Shown here in pieces: positions 17,132-27,004 of a stretch of DNA of 64,000 nucleotides. Source of the DNA: Anaerococcus jeddahensis (lineage in GTDB: Bacteria > Bacillota > Clostridia > Tissierellales > Peptoniphilaceae); NCBI RefSeq assembly GCF_001182725.1, contig NZ_CWHU01000004.1, positions 326,943 to 390,942 on the forward strand. The letters are read 5' to 3'. Made by a program: the position numbers and the translations under genes. How positions within the stretch are numbered: position 1 is the stretch's first letter; each line of letters opens with the position of its first letter. The notes beneath the pieces were generated by a model. It saw only the letters and a program-made list of their open reading frames with translations. It was not told where the DNA came from and ran no database searches.

Positions 17132-17728
17132 TTAATTTTGGTCAACAAGTCCTCGAACGTCTGAAACTGGAAGAGAAAACATGATTCCCTTTGAATTTTC
17201 ATCCAAATTCATGGCCTCATAAATTGCTGATTTTATCTTTTCAGATATTTCTTTTTTTATAAGCATTAGGACAATATCTTTTTCAGGCTCAATTGTCATA
17301 TTCAAAAATACTGATTTTTTTTGAATTCCAGATCCTCTTCCGTGAACAACCGTTGCTCCCTTTGCCCCTTCTTTTTGGGAAATTTCTATAACCTTATCTG
17401 CATTAGCCTTGTCAACTATTACATACAAAGCTTCATATTCCATATTGACTTCTCCTTTATAATCTACTGATGTTGTAAACATTATTGATGTATTTTTTTT
17501 ATCTAATTTATCTTTCAAAAAATCCAACAAATCATCTACCAAATCATCGTTAACTAGGGCTGAAACTATTTCCTTTTTTTGCTTTTCAATTCCCAAAACT
17601 TCGAGTATATGAGCATTAGCTGAACCTTCTGCTAAAAGGCAATTTATGGACTTAGCACCTTTTTTATTTAATTGATTCATGATTTTTGATCCGTTAGACC
17701 TTGGTGTTATTATTCTTAAATATTTCAT
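17132..17728 (-). CDS. P-II-like signalling protein linked to DUF1538
   Basis: 198 residues forming two ferredoxin-like halves. The C-terminal half holds GAKGATVVHGRGSG and EPEKDIVLMLI, which recall the T-loop and C-terminal strand of GlnB/P-II proteins. The usual T-loop uridylylation tyrosine is not obvious. Its start overlaps the stop of the DUF1538 membrane protein gene. P-II-like proteins beside a membrane protein generally regulate it according to a small-molecule signal. That the target here is DUF1538 is inferred from position. Confidence 0.7.
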   Translation of the reverse strand: MKYLRIITPRSNGSKIMNQLNKKGAKSINCLLAEGSANAHILEVLGIEKQKKEIVSALVNDDLVDDLLDFLKDKLDKKNTSIMFTTSVDYKGEVNMEYEALYVIVDKANADKVIEISQKEGAKGATVVHGRGSGIQKKSVFLNMTIEPEKDIVLMLIKKEISEKIKSAIYEAMNLDENSKGIMFSLPVSDVRGLVDQN

Positions 17729-19122
17729 TATCCTTCAATAGCCTCCTTATAAAAAGATCCCATTATCATTATAGTAATTACTGGCATTAGAGCTACAAAA
17801 GCTATAACTCCAAATCCATCTGAAATATTTCCAGCAACCCCCTGACGAAATCCTAAAATAAAGGTAGCTGTCATCGGTCCTGATGCAAATCCTCCCGAGT
17901 CAAAGGCAATTCCTACAAAAAGTTGTGAAACATTTCTTGATAAAATTAGGGCAAGCAAAAATCCTGGTCCTATTACCAGCCACAATTTAAACCCATCTAT
18001 CTTTATCCTGAACATAGCAAGCATTACTGCAAAGGCAACACCAATTGATAGGGCCTTCATGATTGATGACTTATGGATTGATCCTCCTGTAACTTCTTCG
18101 ACTTGTTCAGACAAAACAAAAACTGCAGGCTCTGCCAAGACAACCAAAAGCCCCAATATAAAACAGATTAATGGAACAAATTTAAAGGCAGAATAGTTTT
18201 CTCCCATAACTCTTGCAAGCTCCATAAATCCGCCTTCAACACTACTTAAAAACAAAATTAAACCTATATAAGTATAAATAAGGCCCAAATATAGATTTTT
18301 TTTTATTTTTTATTTTAAAAACTAACTTATCCATAACAAAAAATACCAAACTTATGGGTAAAATTGCAAAAGTCGAAGATTTTAGGCCAGAAATTAAAGC
18401 AGACTGGTGAGCTGCTTCTTCTAGAAAAACATTTGTGGAATTTATTGACATTGACATAATAAGGCCAGCAAGAATTGGTCCTGCAGATGCTATTCCTACA
18501 AGGCCAAAGGAGTTCTCTTCACCCTTACTCTCTCCCTTTAATTTACTTACTCCAAGACCAAGGGCTATTATGAATGGAGTTGTCATAGCTCCTTTCGTTG
18601 CTCCCGACGCATCAAAAGCAATAGCATGGCCCAAATCATTTGAAATAAACATAATAATAAAAATAATTCCATAGATTGCCATCATCAAAGTTGATAATTT
18701 TATTTCCTTAAAAATCCTGTAAAGACCAAGGGCAATCATAATCCCTACTCCAATTGAAATTATTGCTACAATCAAAAATGATTTTATTCCAAGAACGCCT
18801 GCTACTTGATTTGCTAAAATCAAAAGGTCTGGTTCAGCAATAGATATTGTAAATCCCATAAAAATTCCAAATATTACAACCTTAATTATATTTTCAGATT
18901 TTGCTATAAAATCCCCATATAAGATCCAATTTTTGAAATTGAAAGATCTACTCCAATTAAAAATATAGATAAACCAAGTATAACTCCTGCACAACCAAAT
19001 AAAAATTTTATAATTAATTCGTTTTCTACCGGCCTAAATAAATTTAAAATCATAACCAAAACAGCAATTGGTATAACTGCTTTTGCATTTTGCTTTATTT
19101 CTTCTTTAAATATATTTACCAC
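17728..19122 (-). pseudogene. DUF1538 integral membrane protein gene, split by two frameshifts
   Basis: Three overlapping frames together give one membrane protein of about 465-485 residues with the usual two DUF1538 halves. The signatures FDASGATKGAMTTPF and FDSGGFASGPMTATF are both present. Frame 1 breaks at a G run (plus strand CCCC, 18913-18916): one more G would restore SYMG-DFIAKSENI. Frame 2 breaks at an A run (plus strand T9, 18296-18304): one fewer A would give NKKNLYLGLIYTY. Both breaks are single-base changes at homopolymers, so sequencing error, recent decay and slippage are all possible. The start is unclear: GTG at 19122, or TTG at 19188, which falls inside the pta terminator. 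Function unknown; proposed to be a transporter. Confidence 0.75.
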
Positions 19123-19177
19123 CTCTTTTCTTGTTTTTAAATATTTATATATTTTATAACTAATTTTTTGGTATAAC

Positions 19178-19207
19178 AAAAGAGCCAATCACAAGACTGT
19201 CTCTTTT
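19178..19207 (-). terminator. Intrinsic terminator of pta
   Basis: On the minus strand AAAAGAG (19207-19201) pairs with CTCTTTT (19184-19178), with a 16-nt loop that can pair partly. It lies 11 bp after the pta stop. Confidence 0.65.
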
Positions 19208-19218
19208 GCTTGATTTTA

Positions 19219-20205
19219 TTAATCTCTAACTTGGTTAGCTGTTAGGATTGTAAGTTTATATACGTCTTCTTCGTTACATCCTCTTGAAAGGTCATTTACT
19301 GGTTTGTTTAATCCTTGAAGTATTGGGCCTAAAGCTTCATAACCACCAAGTCTTTGTCCAATTTTATATCCAATATTTGCAGCTTGTAGGTCTGGGAAAA
19401 TAAATACTTTCGCTCTTCCTGCTACATCTGAATTAGGAATTTTCTTTCTTGCAACTTGTGGTGAAATAGCTGCGTCAAATTGCATTTCTCCATCAACTTT
19501 AAGTTCTGGATCCATTTCTTTTGCAAGCTTTGTAGCTTCTTCTACTTTTCTTGCAAGTTCATGTTTTGCAGATCCTTTTGTTGAGAATGATAGCATAGCA
19601 ACTATTGGATCAATTCCAAATTCTTCAGCTGTTTTTGCGGCTTCTACTGCCACCTCTGCAAGCTCGTTTGATTGAAGTGTAATATTTATTGCTGTATCTG
19701 CAAATAATAATTTTTCTCCGTTAGGTCCTAACATAATCATAACACCAGAAACCCTATTTACACCCTTTCTTGTTTTGATAAGTTGAAGGGCTGGTCTTAC
19801 TGTATCTCCAGTAGGATTTGATGCTCCTGAAACCATTCCGTCTGCCTTGCCAGTTTGAACTAACATTGTACCAAAGTAATTGTTATCTTTCTTTAGTATA
19901 TATTCACCATCTTCTCTGGTATTTTTGCCTTTTCTGATTTCAACGTATTTATCAACTAATTCATCAAGTAGTTCACTTTCTCTTGGGTTTATGATTTCAA
20001 TATCACCTAATTTAACCCCTTCATCGTCTGCTACTTTTTGAATTTCTTCTCTATCTCCCAAAAGTATTGGAACTACAAGTCCATCATTATGATGTCTAAT
20101 AGCTGCTCTTAGGACTCTTGAGTCACAACCTTCTGGAAATACTATTCTGCGGTTTTTACCCTTAATATTTGCAGTAGCAAGCTCCATAACTCCATCTTGT
20201 GCCAT
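19219..20205 (-). CDS. pta: Phosphate acetyltransferase
   Basis: 328 residues, the normal length of the short clostridial Pta. The motifs FPEGCDSRVLRAA near the start, GMVSGASNPTGDTVRPALQ in the middle and KVFIFPDLQAANIGYK near the end are typical of the PTA_PTB family. It interconverts acetyl-CoA and acetyl phosphate, which with acetate kinase (not in this window) yields ATP during fermentation. AGGAGG precedes the ATG. A TATAAT at 20251-20246 (minus) with no clear -35 is the best promoter candidate. Confidence 0.95.
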   Translation of the reverse strand: MAQDGVMELATANIKGKNRRIVFPEGCDSRVLRAAIRHHNDGLVVPILLGDREEIQKVADDEGVKLGDIEIINPRESELLDELVDKYVEIRKGKNTREDGEYILKKDNNYFGTMLVQTGKADGMVSGASNPTGDTVRPALQLIKTRKGVNRVSGVMIMLGPNGEKLLFADTAINITLQSNELAEVAVEAAKTAEEFGIDPIVAMLSFSTKGSAKHELARKVEEATKLAKEMDPELKVDGEMQFDAAISPQVARKKIPNSDVAGRAKVFIFPDLQAANIGYKIGQRLGGYEALGPILQGLNKPVNDLSRGCNEEDVYKLTILTANQVRD

Positions 20206-20269
20206 AATTACCTCCTAATCATAAATCGATATTAGCATATATATTATACCCTAATTAATCAATTTATCT

Positions 20270-20740
20270 CTATAATTTTGCATTTTTTAAACATTCTTTT
20301 TCTCTATCAGAAAGTTCAACTTCACTTTCACCATTTGTAATTTCTTTAAGGTAAGTGTTTGAACCATCTTGAGAATAAAGATTTGTCAAAATTATTCCGT
20401 TATGGTAAGAATCCAAAAGAGTAAGAGAAAATGAATTTCTTCCTCTTTGGCTATCAAAGGCATCATAATGAACAACAGCCATTTTGCTAACAGCTCCCAT
20501 TGTTGTATTTTTTGTATCAGAAGACCTTTGGTCAAGTGACTTTATCTCTCTATTTGATTGTTCTATTTGATCATTTAATTGTAAAATTAATTCTTCAAGA
20601 TTTATATCGGGATCCTTGCCCCTAAGTAGGTGGTCATATCTTCTTTTTTGTCTTTTTAATTTGTTATTATTGGCCTTAATCATAGAATATTCTAATATAA
20701 CCAAAATAAACAAGACTACTATAGCTATTATTTGTCCCAT
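20270..20740 (-). CDS. DUF4446 membrane-anchored protein
   Basis: 156 residues: an N-terminal membrane helix (about 4-22), a charged helical linker (about 25-75), then the DUF4446 domain with VVHYDAFDSQRGRNSFSLTLLD and GIILTNLYSQDGSNTYLKEI. This family is regularly found next to parAB in Clostridia, as here, but has no proven function. Its start overlaps the end of the cyclodeaminase gene by 13 bp, so it belongs to the cinA-parA-parB unit. Confidence 0.8.
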   Translation of the reverse strand: MGQIIAIVVLFILVILEYSMIKANNNKLKRQKRRYDHLLRGKDPDINLEELILQLNDQIEQSNREIKSLDQRSSDTKNTTMGAVSKMAVVHYDAFDSQRGRNSFSLTLLDSYHNGIILTNLYSQDGSNTYLKEITNGESEVELSDREKECLKNAKL

Positions 20741-21333
20741 TTCTTTTCCCTCTCCTTGATGATTTTCATATTATCCTTATACAATTTATCACAGAAATTT
20801 ATAATAGATTTGTAATTTGTTTTTTTATAATTTGGATCACTTATATTTTCTTCATTCATAATAAGATTAATAAAGGAAGAATGGATAGCTTCTTTTACAA
20901 GCCTAAGACCTATTTCCCCATCGCTGATTGCAGCAATATTACCATGTTTTAAAACAAAATCACAATCTTGCAAAACAATAATCATAAGCTCAATAGTTCT
21001 TTTTGGAGCCTTGTTGGCATCAATTATGTACTTATCATAGTCATTGATTTGATCATCTTTATAGGCCTTAATCAAAACATTTACCTTATCAATATCTTCT
21101 TGCATTAAATCTTTTAATTCTTCAGCATATTTATTAAATTTTTTCTCAAGTTTTTGTGATTTTTTGTTTAATCTTTCATCGCCATAATCTTTTTTTGCCA
21201 TCATTAAAATTAAATTCAAACCCAGATTTCCTACAAGGCTTGTCACAGCACCTCCGCCAGGATTAGCTGTTTTTTTTCTAGTATTATCTATGAGTTCCCC
21301 CACAGAAAAATCAACCATTCTATTCTTTTCCAT
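20728..21333 (-). CDS. Cyclodeaminase/cyclohydrolase family protein (FTCD-C-like)
   Basis: 201 all-helical residues. The N-terminal signature is FSVGELIDNTRKKTANPGGGAVTSLVG, with the folate-binding-type PGGGA loop. The family includes formiminotetrahydrofolate cyclodeaminase and methenyl-tetrahydrofolate cyclohydrolase (FchA), so a one-carbon folate role is likely, though the exact reaction cannot be told from the sequence. It overlaps parB by 14 bp and the DUF4446 gene by 13 bp, an operon position that does not itself explain a link with segregation. Confidence 0.8.
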   Translation of the reverse strand: MEKNRMVDFSVGELIDNTRKKTANPGGGAVTSLVGNLGLNLILMMAKKDYGDERLNKKSQKLEKKFNKYAEELKDLMQEDIDKVNVLIKAYKDDQINDYDKYIIDANKAPKRTIELMIIVLQDCDFVLKHGNIAAISDGEIGLRLVKEAIHSSFINLIMNEENISDPNYKKTNYKSIINFCDKLYKDNMKIIKEREKKWDK

Positions 21334-22159
21334 TTTTTATTCTCCAATATAAATTTTCTATATCATCAATAGAAACGCAATCTATAGTCACCCTATAATT
21401 TTCCTTGTTCTTTTTTATTTCAACTTTTGAATTCAAAAGATCAATAAATTTTTCCTCAAAATCTTCAAATAAAATCCTATCTAGCTTATCTTCCTTATCA
21501 GTTATTGTTTTTTTATTCGCAGATATTTTTTCAACTTTTCTAATGTTGGTTTTTTTATTTTTAAAATCATCAAGACTTTTTTTCCTATCCTCTTGATCTT
21601 TTATAGAAAGAAGAGTTCTTGCTTGGGATGGTGAAATATTTCCTTCTTCAAGTTCTTTTTTTGAATTTTCATCAAGTTTTAAAAGCCTTAGAGTATTTCC
21701 TATATAAGACCTAGACTTTCCTACAGTTTTTGCTATCTCATCTTGGGTCATACCATAATTTTTTGAAAGTTCATTGTAGGCGTTAGCCTCTTCGAGTCCT
21801 GATAAGTCCTCTCTTTGAACATTTTCTACTATTGAAAGAATATCTATATCCTTGTTATCAACATTTTTTATTATAGCTTCAATTTCTTTAAGGCCCAATA
21901 ATTTGCTTGCTCTAAACCTACGTTCACCTGCAATTATTTCATATCTTATCCCATTTTTTCTAAGAACTATAGGATTTAATAAACCGTATTTTTCTATAGA
22001 TTGGCTTAAGCCCTCAAGAGATTTATCATCAAAATTTTTTCTTGGTTGATCTTCTCTTGGATAAATTTTTTCCATAGGAATTCTAACTATGGCCTTATTT
22101 TTTTTGTTATTTTCAGGTATTAGAGATCCAAGTCCTCTGCCCAAAGATTTATTTGTCAT
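21320..22159 (-). CDS. parB: Chromosome-partitioning protein ParB (Spo0J)
   Basis: 279 residues. The N-terminal tip SLGRGLGSLIPE contains the LGxGL motif that stimulates ParA. The ParB/sulfiredoxin CTPase domain (about 24-115) holds GERRFRAS. The helix-turn-helix region (about 130-180, MTQDEIAKTVGKSRSYIGNTLRL) binds parS, and a C-terminal dimer domain ends the chain. ParB loads on the four parS sites of this window, spreads as a CTP clamp and recruits SMC. It lies 2 bp after parA. Confidence 0.95.
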   Translation of the reverse strand: MTNKSLGRGLGSLIPENNKKNKAIVRIPMEKIYPREDQPRKNFDDKSLEGLSQSIEKYGLLNPIVLRKNGIRYEIIAGERRFRASKLLGLKEIEAIIKNVDNKDIDILSIVENVQREDLSGLEEANAYNELSKNYGMTQDEIAKTVGKSRSYIGNTLRLLKLDENSKKELEEGNISPSQARTLLSIKDQEDRKKSLDDFKNKKTNIRKVEKISANKKTITDKEDKLDRILFEDFEEKFIDLLNSKVEIKKNKENYRVTIDCVSIDDIENLYWRIKNGKE

Positions 22160-22161
22160 AG

Positions 22162-23202
22162 TTAATCCCTCTTTTCATTATTTACAAGTTTGTTTTGGTC
22201 AAATGAAAATTTATTTTTCTTCACTATGCCTTCTTCAAACTTTTTATCTTCATCTTTTTTATCAATTATCTCTTTGCCTTCATCTATTTTCTTATGGTCA
22301 CCTGAATTTTCATCAATAGATTTATCAGAGCTTTCTTTAATCATTTCTTTATTTTCATCTAAGATTTCAATTCCTTCTTCAGACTCTTTTTTTTCTTCTG
22401 TTTTTTCATTTGAGTCTTTTTCTAAATCATTTTCCATAAAAATATTTTCTATAATTTCTTTAGCCAAGGCCATATAAGCTCTTGCCCCTTTTGATTTTTC
22501 ATCATAAAGAATTACAGATTTTCCAAATGAAGGAGCTTCGGCAAGTTTTATATTTCTTGGAATCATAGTCCTAAAGACTTTTTCTTTGAAAAATCTTTTA
22601 ACTTCTTCCACAACTTCGTATGATAGATTTGTATTTTTATCAAACATACAAAGCAAAACTCCCTCAATTTCCAAGTCTTCTTTTATAGAGCTTTTTATAG
22701 TATTGTAAGTTTTTAATAATTCACTCACCCCTTCAAGGGCGTAATATTCAGTTTGAATAGGAATTATTATAGAATCGCTCGCTACAAGGGCATTTAAAGA
22801 CAAAAGTCCTAATGATGGTGGGCAGTCAATTAAAATTAAATCGAAGTCATCTTTTATTTCTTTTATAATTTGATCTAGGATTTGAAGTCTTTCCTCTTGA
22901 TCAAGACTTACAAGTTCAACTTCAAGTCCTGATAGGGAATTTTCACTAGGAATTAAATACGGACCATCTTCACTTTTTACTATGTAATCCTTATAATTTC
23001 CTTCCTCATCATAAAACATCTTATAAACTGATTTTTCTTGATTATTTTTATCAAATCCAAGACCAGTAGTTGTGTTTGCTTGAGGATCAAAATCTATAAC
23101 CAAAACTTTTTTTCCAAATTTTGCTAAGGCTACAGAAAGATTTACAACACTTGTAGTTTTTCCCACTCCACCTTTTTGATTAAATATCGATATTGTCTTC
23201 AT
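22162..23202 (-). CDS. parA: ParA/Soj chromosome-partitioning ATPase with an added charged tail
   Basis: I chose ATG at 23202 (346 residues) because GAGAGG lies 5 nt upstream of it; a GTG two codons earlier is also in frame. The deviant Walker A KGGVGKTT is at 10-17, with VIDFDPQANTT (36-46) and LIDCPPSLG as Walker A' and B. The Soj core ends near 256, the usual length. Residues about 257-346 are an added tail, very rich in Glu, Asp, Lys and Ser and predicted disordered. The start overlaps the end of cinA. ParA dimers on the nucleoid move ParB-parS complexes and can regulate DnaA. Confidence 0.93.
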   Translation of the reverse strand: MKTISIFNQKGGVGKTTSVVNLSVALAKFGKKVLVIDFDPQANTTTGLGFDKNNQEKSVYKMFYDEEGNYKDYIVKSEDGPYLIPSENSLSGLEVELVSLDQEERLQILDQIIKEIKDDFDLILIDCPPSLGLLSLNALVASDSIIIPIQTEYYALEGVSELLKTYNTIKSSIKEDLEIEGVLLCMFDKNTNLSYEVVEEVKRFFKEKVFRTMIPRNIKLAEAPSFGKSVILYDEKSKGARAYMALAKEIIENIFMENDLEKDSNEKTEEKKESEEGIEILDENKEMIKESSDKSIDENSGDHKKIDEGKEIIDKKDEDKKFEEGIVKKNKFSFDQNKLVNNEKRD

Positions 23203-24394
23203 AGTCACCTCTCATCATTAAAATTGCAAGGTCCAAGGCCCTGTTTTTTGCAAATAACCTTGCCTTATTCCTGTCTTTTGCAAAATGGAATTTCTTAATT
23301 ATTTTTTGGTCCTTATATTTTATAGCCAAAAAAACAAGTCCCTCATGGGCATATCCTGTTGAAGCTATACATAAATCTGAATTTGTTTTTTCATACAAGC
23401 CTTCAACCATTTCATCTGCACACTCAAAACTCACAGCACTATATTTATTAAGTGTTTCACGTGAAACATTTAAAATCTTTTCTTTAATCCTGTCAGAATA
23501 AGTTATGTAGGATTCTTCAATTACATCACTTGCTCCACTAATATCAATTATTGATGAAGCAATTAGTCCTCCCGTCACAGATTCTGTTGTTGACACTTTT
23601 TGATCTCTTTTTCTAAGTAAATTTATTAAAGTTTCTTCTTTTTTTAGACCATCATCAGATATCAAAAGATTTTTAAAGACTTTTTTTACTTCTTCTTCTT
23701 TTTCATATAATAGTTTTTGAGCTTCCTTTTCATTTTTTGCCTTGGCAGTTATTCTTAAAAATCCACCTTCATTATCGAAATAAGGAGAAATAGTTGGATT
23801 TGTAGATGACAAATCAATCCTATTTGCCATATCCCATTCACCCAAAAGTCCAATTCTCAAGTTTTTAGATTTTATTATTGCATCTTTTTTCAAATGACCT
23901 TCAAGCTTATTTTCAAACATATATTCCATTTCTCTTGGAGGTCCTGGAAGTAAAATTATTTTTGTTTTATCTCCCATTATGCATCCTGGAGCAGTCCCAC
24001 AATCATTATCTAAAACTATTGCGTCTTTTGGAAATTTTGCTTGCTTTAAATTTACATTCATGGCCTTATTCTTATTATAAAAATAATCTTCAAGCCTTTT
24101 TTTAGATCTTTCATCAATTACTACTTGATTTTCTTTTCCTAATACTTTTATAGCTACTTCCTTGCTTATATCATCTTCTGTTGGTCCAAGGCCTCCTGTT
24201 ACAAATATATAATCAACTTTTCCTAAAGTCTCATTCAAAGCCTCATATAATCTTTCGAAATTATCTCCAACAGTTTCCATTTTAAAAACGTCAATACCAA
24301 ATTCTGTAAGTTTTCTTGCTATGAATTGTGAATTGGTATCAGTGATGTTTCCTAACAATATTTCCGTACCAACCGAAAAAATTTGTGCTTTCAT
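23180..24394 (-). CDS. cinA: CinA family protein (nicotinamide-nucleotide amidase)
   Basis: I chose the ATG at 24394 (404 residues, starting MKAQIFSVGTEILLG) because GAGG sits 4 nt upstream; a start at 24424 lacks this. The N-terminal MoCF-like domain has TGGLGPTEDD and LLPGPPREM. The C-terminal CinA domain has STTESVTGGLIASSI, with the catalytic region that deamidates nicotinamide mononucleotide in NAD recycling. The family is also linked to competence by name. It carries a parS site in its coding sequence and overlaps parA. Confidence 0.9.
   Translation of the reverse strand: MKAQIFSVGTEILLGNITDTNSQFIARKLTEFGIDVFKMETVGDNFERLYEALNETLGKVDYIFVTGGLGPTEDDISKEVAIKVLGKENQVVIDERSKKRLEDYFYNKNKAMNVNLKQAKFPKDAIVLDNDCGTAPGCIMGDKTKIILLPGPPREMEYMFENKLEGHLKKDAIIKSKNLRIGLLGEWDMANRIDLSSTNPTISPYFDNEGGFLRITAKAKNEKEAQKLLYEKEEEVKKVFKNLLISDDGLKKEETLINLLRKRDQKVSTTESVTGGLIASSIIDISGASDVIEESYITYSDRIKEKILNVSRETLNKYSAVSFECADEMVEGLYEKTNSDLCIASTGYAHEGLVFLAIKYKDQKIIKKFHFAKDRNKARLFAKNRALDLAILMMRGDYEDNIDI
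23453..23468. promoter_or_regulatory. parS site 2, inside cinA
   Basis: TGTTTCACGTGAAACA, a perfect parS, lies within the cinA coding region, where it encodes the residues NVSRET. It is about 250 bp upstream of parA. Confidence 0.95.
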
Positions 24395-24439
24395 AAAACC
24401 TCTTTTCTTATAATAGTATAACATAAATCAATAAAAAAA

Positions 24440-24455
24440 TGTTTCACGTGAAACA
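24440..24455. promoter_or_regulatory. parS site 3
   Basis: A perfect 16-bp parS (TGTTTCACGTGAAACA) in the 74-bp gap between rsmG and cinA. As a palindrome followed by a T run on the plus strand it also looks like a hairpin, but the exact consensus marks it as parS. Confidence 0.95.
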
Positions 24456-24468
24456 TTTTTTCTTTTTA

Positions 24469-25098
24469 TTATAATGGATTTTTTTTCGCTTGATTTTTCC
24501 CTCTTGGATATTTTTTTTGTGTTGATCTTACTTTTTTAATCAAAATGTTTTTTCTAGTATTTCCATGTAAATCAATGGTGTCTATATTAATAAGTTCTCC
24601 ACCCAAAATTTTCAAAGCATTTTGAGCATCTTCATATTCTTCTTCAGCTTTTGGACCCTTCATAGCTATAAAAATTCCACCAACTTTTAAAAATGGTAGG
24701 CCGTATTCCAAAAGAGTTGATAAATTAGCAACGGCTCTTGAAATTACTAAATCAAATTCTTCTCTGTGATCTTTGGCATAATCTTCTGCTCTTACATGAA
24801 TTGCCCTTGTATTGTCTAACCCTAACTCTTCTATAACTTCATTCATAAAGTTTACTTTTTTATTTACAGAATCAATCAAGGTCAAGTCAAAATCATTTTC
24901 AATTCTTAGTGGAATTCCCGGAAAACCAGCACCGGAACCAATATCTAAAACTTTCATTCCCTTATTTATATATTTTTTTATGGTAAGGGAGTCCTCGAAG
25001 TGTTTTATTTTAATTTCTTTAGGATCATCGATGCTTGTTAGGTTAAATTTTTTGTTTGTTTCAATCAACATTTCTTGATATTTTTCAAATTTATCCAT
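24469..25098 (-). CDS. rsmG: 16S rRNA (guanine-527-N7) methyltransferase RsmG
   Basis: 209 residues, a little short for the family (about 235). It has the N-terminal [22 protein letters not shown] block, the SAM-binding [15 protein letters not shown] and [20 protein letters not shown]. The enzyme adds the N7 methyl to G527 of 16S rRNA; its loss gives mild streptomycin resistance. It overlaps the end of mnmG by 8 bp. The basic C-terminus ([19 protein letters not shown]) is usual. Confidence 0.93.
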   Translation of the reverse strand: MDKFEKYQEMLIETNKKFNLTSIDDPKEIKIKHFEDSLTIKKYINKGMKVLDIGSGAGFPGIPLRIENDFDLTLIDSVNKKVNFMNEVIEELGLDNTRAIHVRAEDYAKDHREEFDLVISRAVANLSTLLEYGLPFLKVGGIFIAMKGPKAEEEYEDAQNALKILGGELINIDTIDLHGNTRKNILIKKVRSTQKKYPRGKNQAKKNPL

Positions 25099-27004
25099 TC
25101 AATTCACCCGCTTTTAACCTAATTAGCAAAACATTTATATCCGCAGGAGATACACCAGAAATTCTTGATGCTTGACCTATTGAATCTGGCTTTATTTTGT
25201 TTAATTTTTCTGCTGATTCTTTTTTAAGTCCCTTTATTTTGCTGTAATCTAAGTCATGGTCTAATTTTTTATTTTCGAGTTTTTTGAATTTTCCTATGTC
25301 TGACATTTGTTTTTTGATATAACCTTGGTATTTTATTTCAGTTTGAACTTGAATTTGTTGGAATTTTGGTAGTTCTGGTCTTTGTGGATCCAAAACTTCA
25401 AGTTTTTTATAGGTTAATTCTGGTCTTTTTATTAAATCGTACAAAGTGTAGCCGGTTTTTAGTGGACTAGATCCAATTTTTTCCAAAATTTCATTATTTT
25501 CCTTATTTGGACTAATCATTATATTTTTTAGCCTGTTTATTTCTTTATTGATGTTTTCTCTTTTTCTCACCATTTTTTCATAACGTTCATCCGTTACAAG
25601 ACCAATTTCATGACCTTTTTCTGTAAGCCTAAAGTCAGCATTATCTTGTCTCATGGTAAGTCTATATTCGCACCTTGAAGTCATCATTCTGTAAGGTTCA
25701 TTTGTTCCCTTAGTAACCAAATCATCAATCAAAACTCCAATATAGGCATCTGACCTATCCAAAATCAAAGGATCCTGTCCCCTTAATTTCAAAGCTGCAT
25801 TAATTCCTGCAATAAGTCCTTGTCCTGCTGCCTCTTCATAGCCACTTGATCCGTTAATTTGACCTGCAAAAAATAGATTTTCAATTTCTTTTGATTCTAA
25901 ACTTCTTTTTAAATTTGTAGAATCTAAACAATCATATTCAATTCCATAGGCAGGTCTAATGATTTTACAATTTTCTAGGCCTTCTATGGTTTTATAAAAT
26001 TCTTTTTGAACTTCTTGTGGCAAAGTTGATGAAACGCCTTGAACATACATTTCATCTGTTGATAAACTTTCTGGTTCTATAAAAACTTGGTGTATATCCC
26101 TATCTGGAAATCTTACCATCTTATCTTCAATTGATGGGCAATATCTTGGTCCGATTCCTTTAACAAGTCCCCCATACATAGGAGATCTTTCCAAATTTTT
26201 CATAATTATTTCTTTGGTTTTTTCTGTTGTATAGGTCAAATAGCACGCTTCTTGTTTTTTATCTGAAAAATCTTTTTCTTCATTTAAGAAGGAAAAAGCT
26301 ACTATATTATCATCACCTTTTTGGATTTCAGTTTTTGATAAGTCAAGACTCTTCATATCAACTCTTGCAGGAGTTCCAGTTTTAAAACGTCTTAAAGAAA
26401 AACCTAATTCCTCTAGGCTATCTGAAAGATGGGTTGCTGCTGAAAGTCCGTGAGGACCTGAAGTTTTTTGAAAATCTCCCATCAAAATTTTTCCATTCAA
26501 ATAGGTTCCTGTGCAAACTATACAAGCCTTAGTTGGAAAAATTGCCCCTTGGATTGTTTCAACACTTTTTATTTTTCCATCTTCGATATTTATTTTGTCT
26601 ACTTCTTGCTCAAATAAATCAAGATTTTCTTGATTTTCAAGAGTTTTTTTCATCTCTTGGTGATATTTAATCTTATCAGCTTGAACTCTTAGTGAGTGAA
26701 CTGCAGGTCCCTTTGAAGTATTTAACATTCTTGATTGGATAAAGGTCTTATCAATATTTATTGCCATTTCTCCACCCAAAGCGTCAATTTCTCTTACTAT
26801 ATGGCCCTTTCCAGTTCCTCCAATATTTGGATTACAAGGCATATCTCCCACAGATTCCATACTTGTAGTAAGAACTAAAGTTTTAAAACCAAGTCTCGCT
26901 GATGCAAGAGATGCCTCGCAACCTGCATGACCTGCGCCCACAACAACTACATCGTAGGCTTCATCAATGTATTTCCTATTTTCTAACTTATTATTTTCCA
27001 ACAC
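25091..27004 (-). CDS. mnmG: tRNA uridine-5-carboxymethylaminomethyl modification enzyme MnmG
   Basis: 637 residues. It has the FAD motif [12 protein letters not shown] (about 20-31), [22 protein letters not shown], and [23 protein letters not shown]. With MnmE it makes the cmnm5U modification at the wobble base of several tRNAs, using glycine or ammonium, methylene-tetrahydrofolate and FAD. Its start overlaps the end of mnmE by 14 bp, so the two partners are translated together. Confidence 0.96.
   Translation of the reverse strand: MLENNKLENRKYIDEAYDVVVVGAGHAGCEASLASARLGFKTLVLTTSMESVGDMPCNPNIGGTGKGHIVREIDALGGEMAINIDKTFIQSRMLNTSKGPAVHSLRVQADKIKYHQEMKKTLENQENLDLFEQEVDKINIEDGKIKSVETIQGAIFPTKACIVCTGTYLNGKILMGDFQKTSGPHGLSAATHLSDSLEELGFSLRRFKTGTPARVDMKSLDLSKTEIQKGDDNIVAFSFLNEEKDFSDKKQEACYLTYTTEKTKEIIMKNLERSPMYGGLVKGIGPRYCPSIEDKMVRFPDRDIHQVFIEPESLSTDEMYVQGVSSTLPQEVQKEFYKTIEGLENCKIIRPAYGIEYDCLDSTNLKRSLESKEIENLFFAGQINGSSGYEEAAGQGLIAGINAALKLRGQDPLILDRSDAYIGVLIDDLVTKGTNEPYRMMTSRCEYRLTMRQDNADFRLTEKGHEIGLVTDERYEKMVRKRENINKEINRLKNIMISPNKENNEILEKIGSSPLKTGYTLYDLIKRPELTYKKLEVLDPQRPELPKFQQIQVQTEIKYQGYIKKQMSDIGKFKKLENKKLDHDLDYSKIKGLKKESAEKLNKIKPDSIGQASRISGVSPADINVLLIRLKAGELNG

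Noticed and set aside
24440..24455. parS site considered as a terminator hairpin for cinA or rsmG
   Set aside because: The sequence matches the parS consensus at all 16 positions and recurs identically at three other places in the window.
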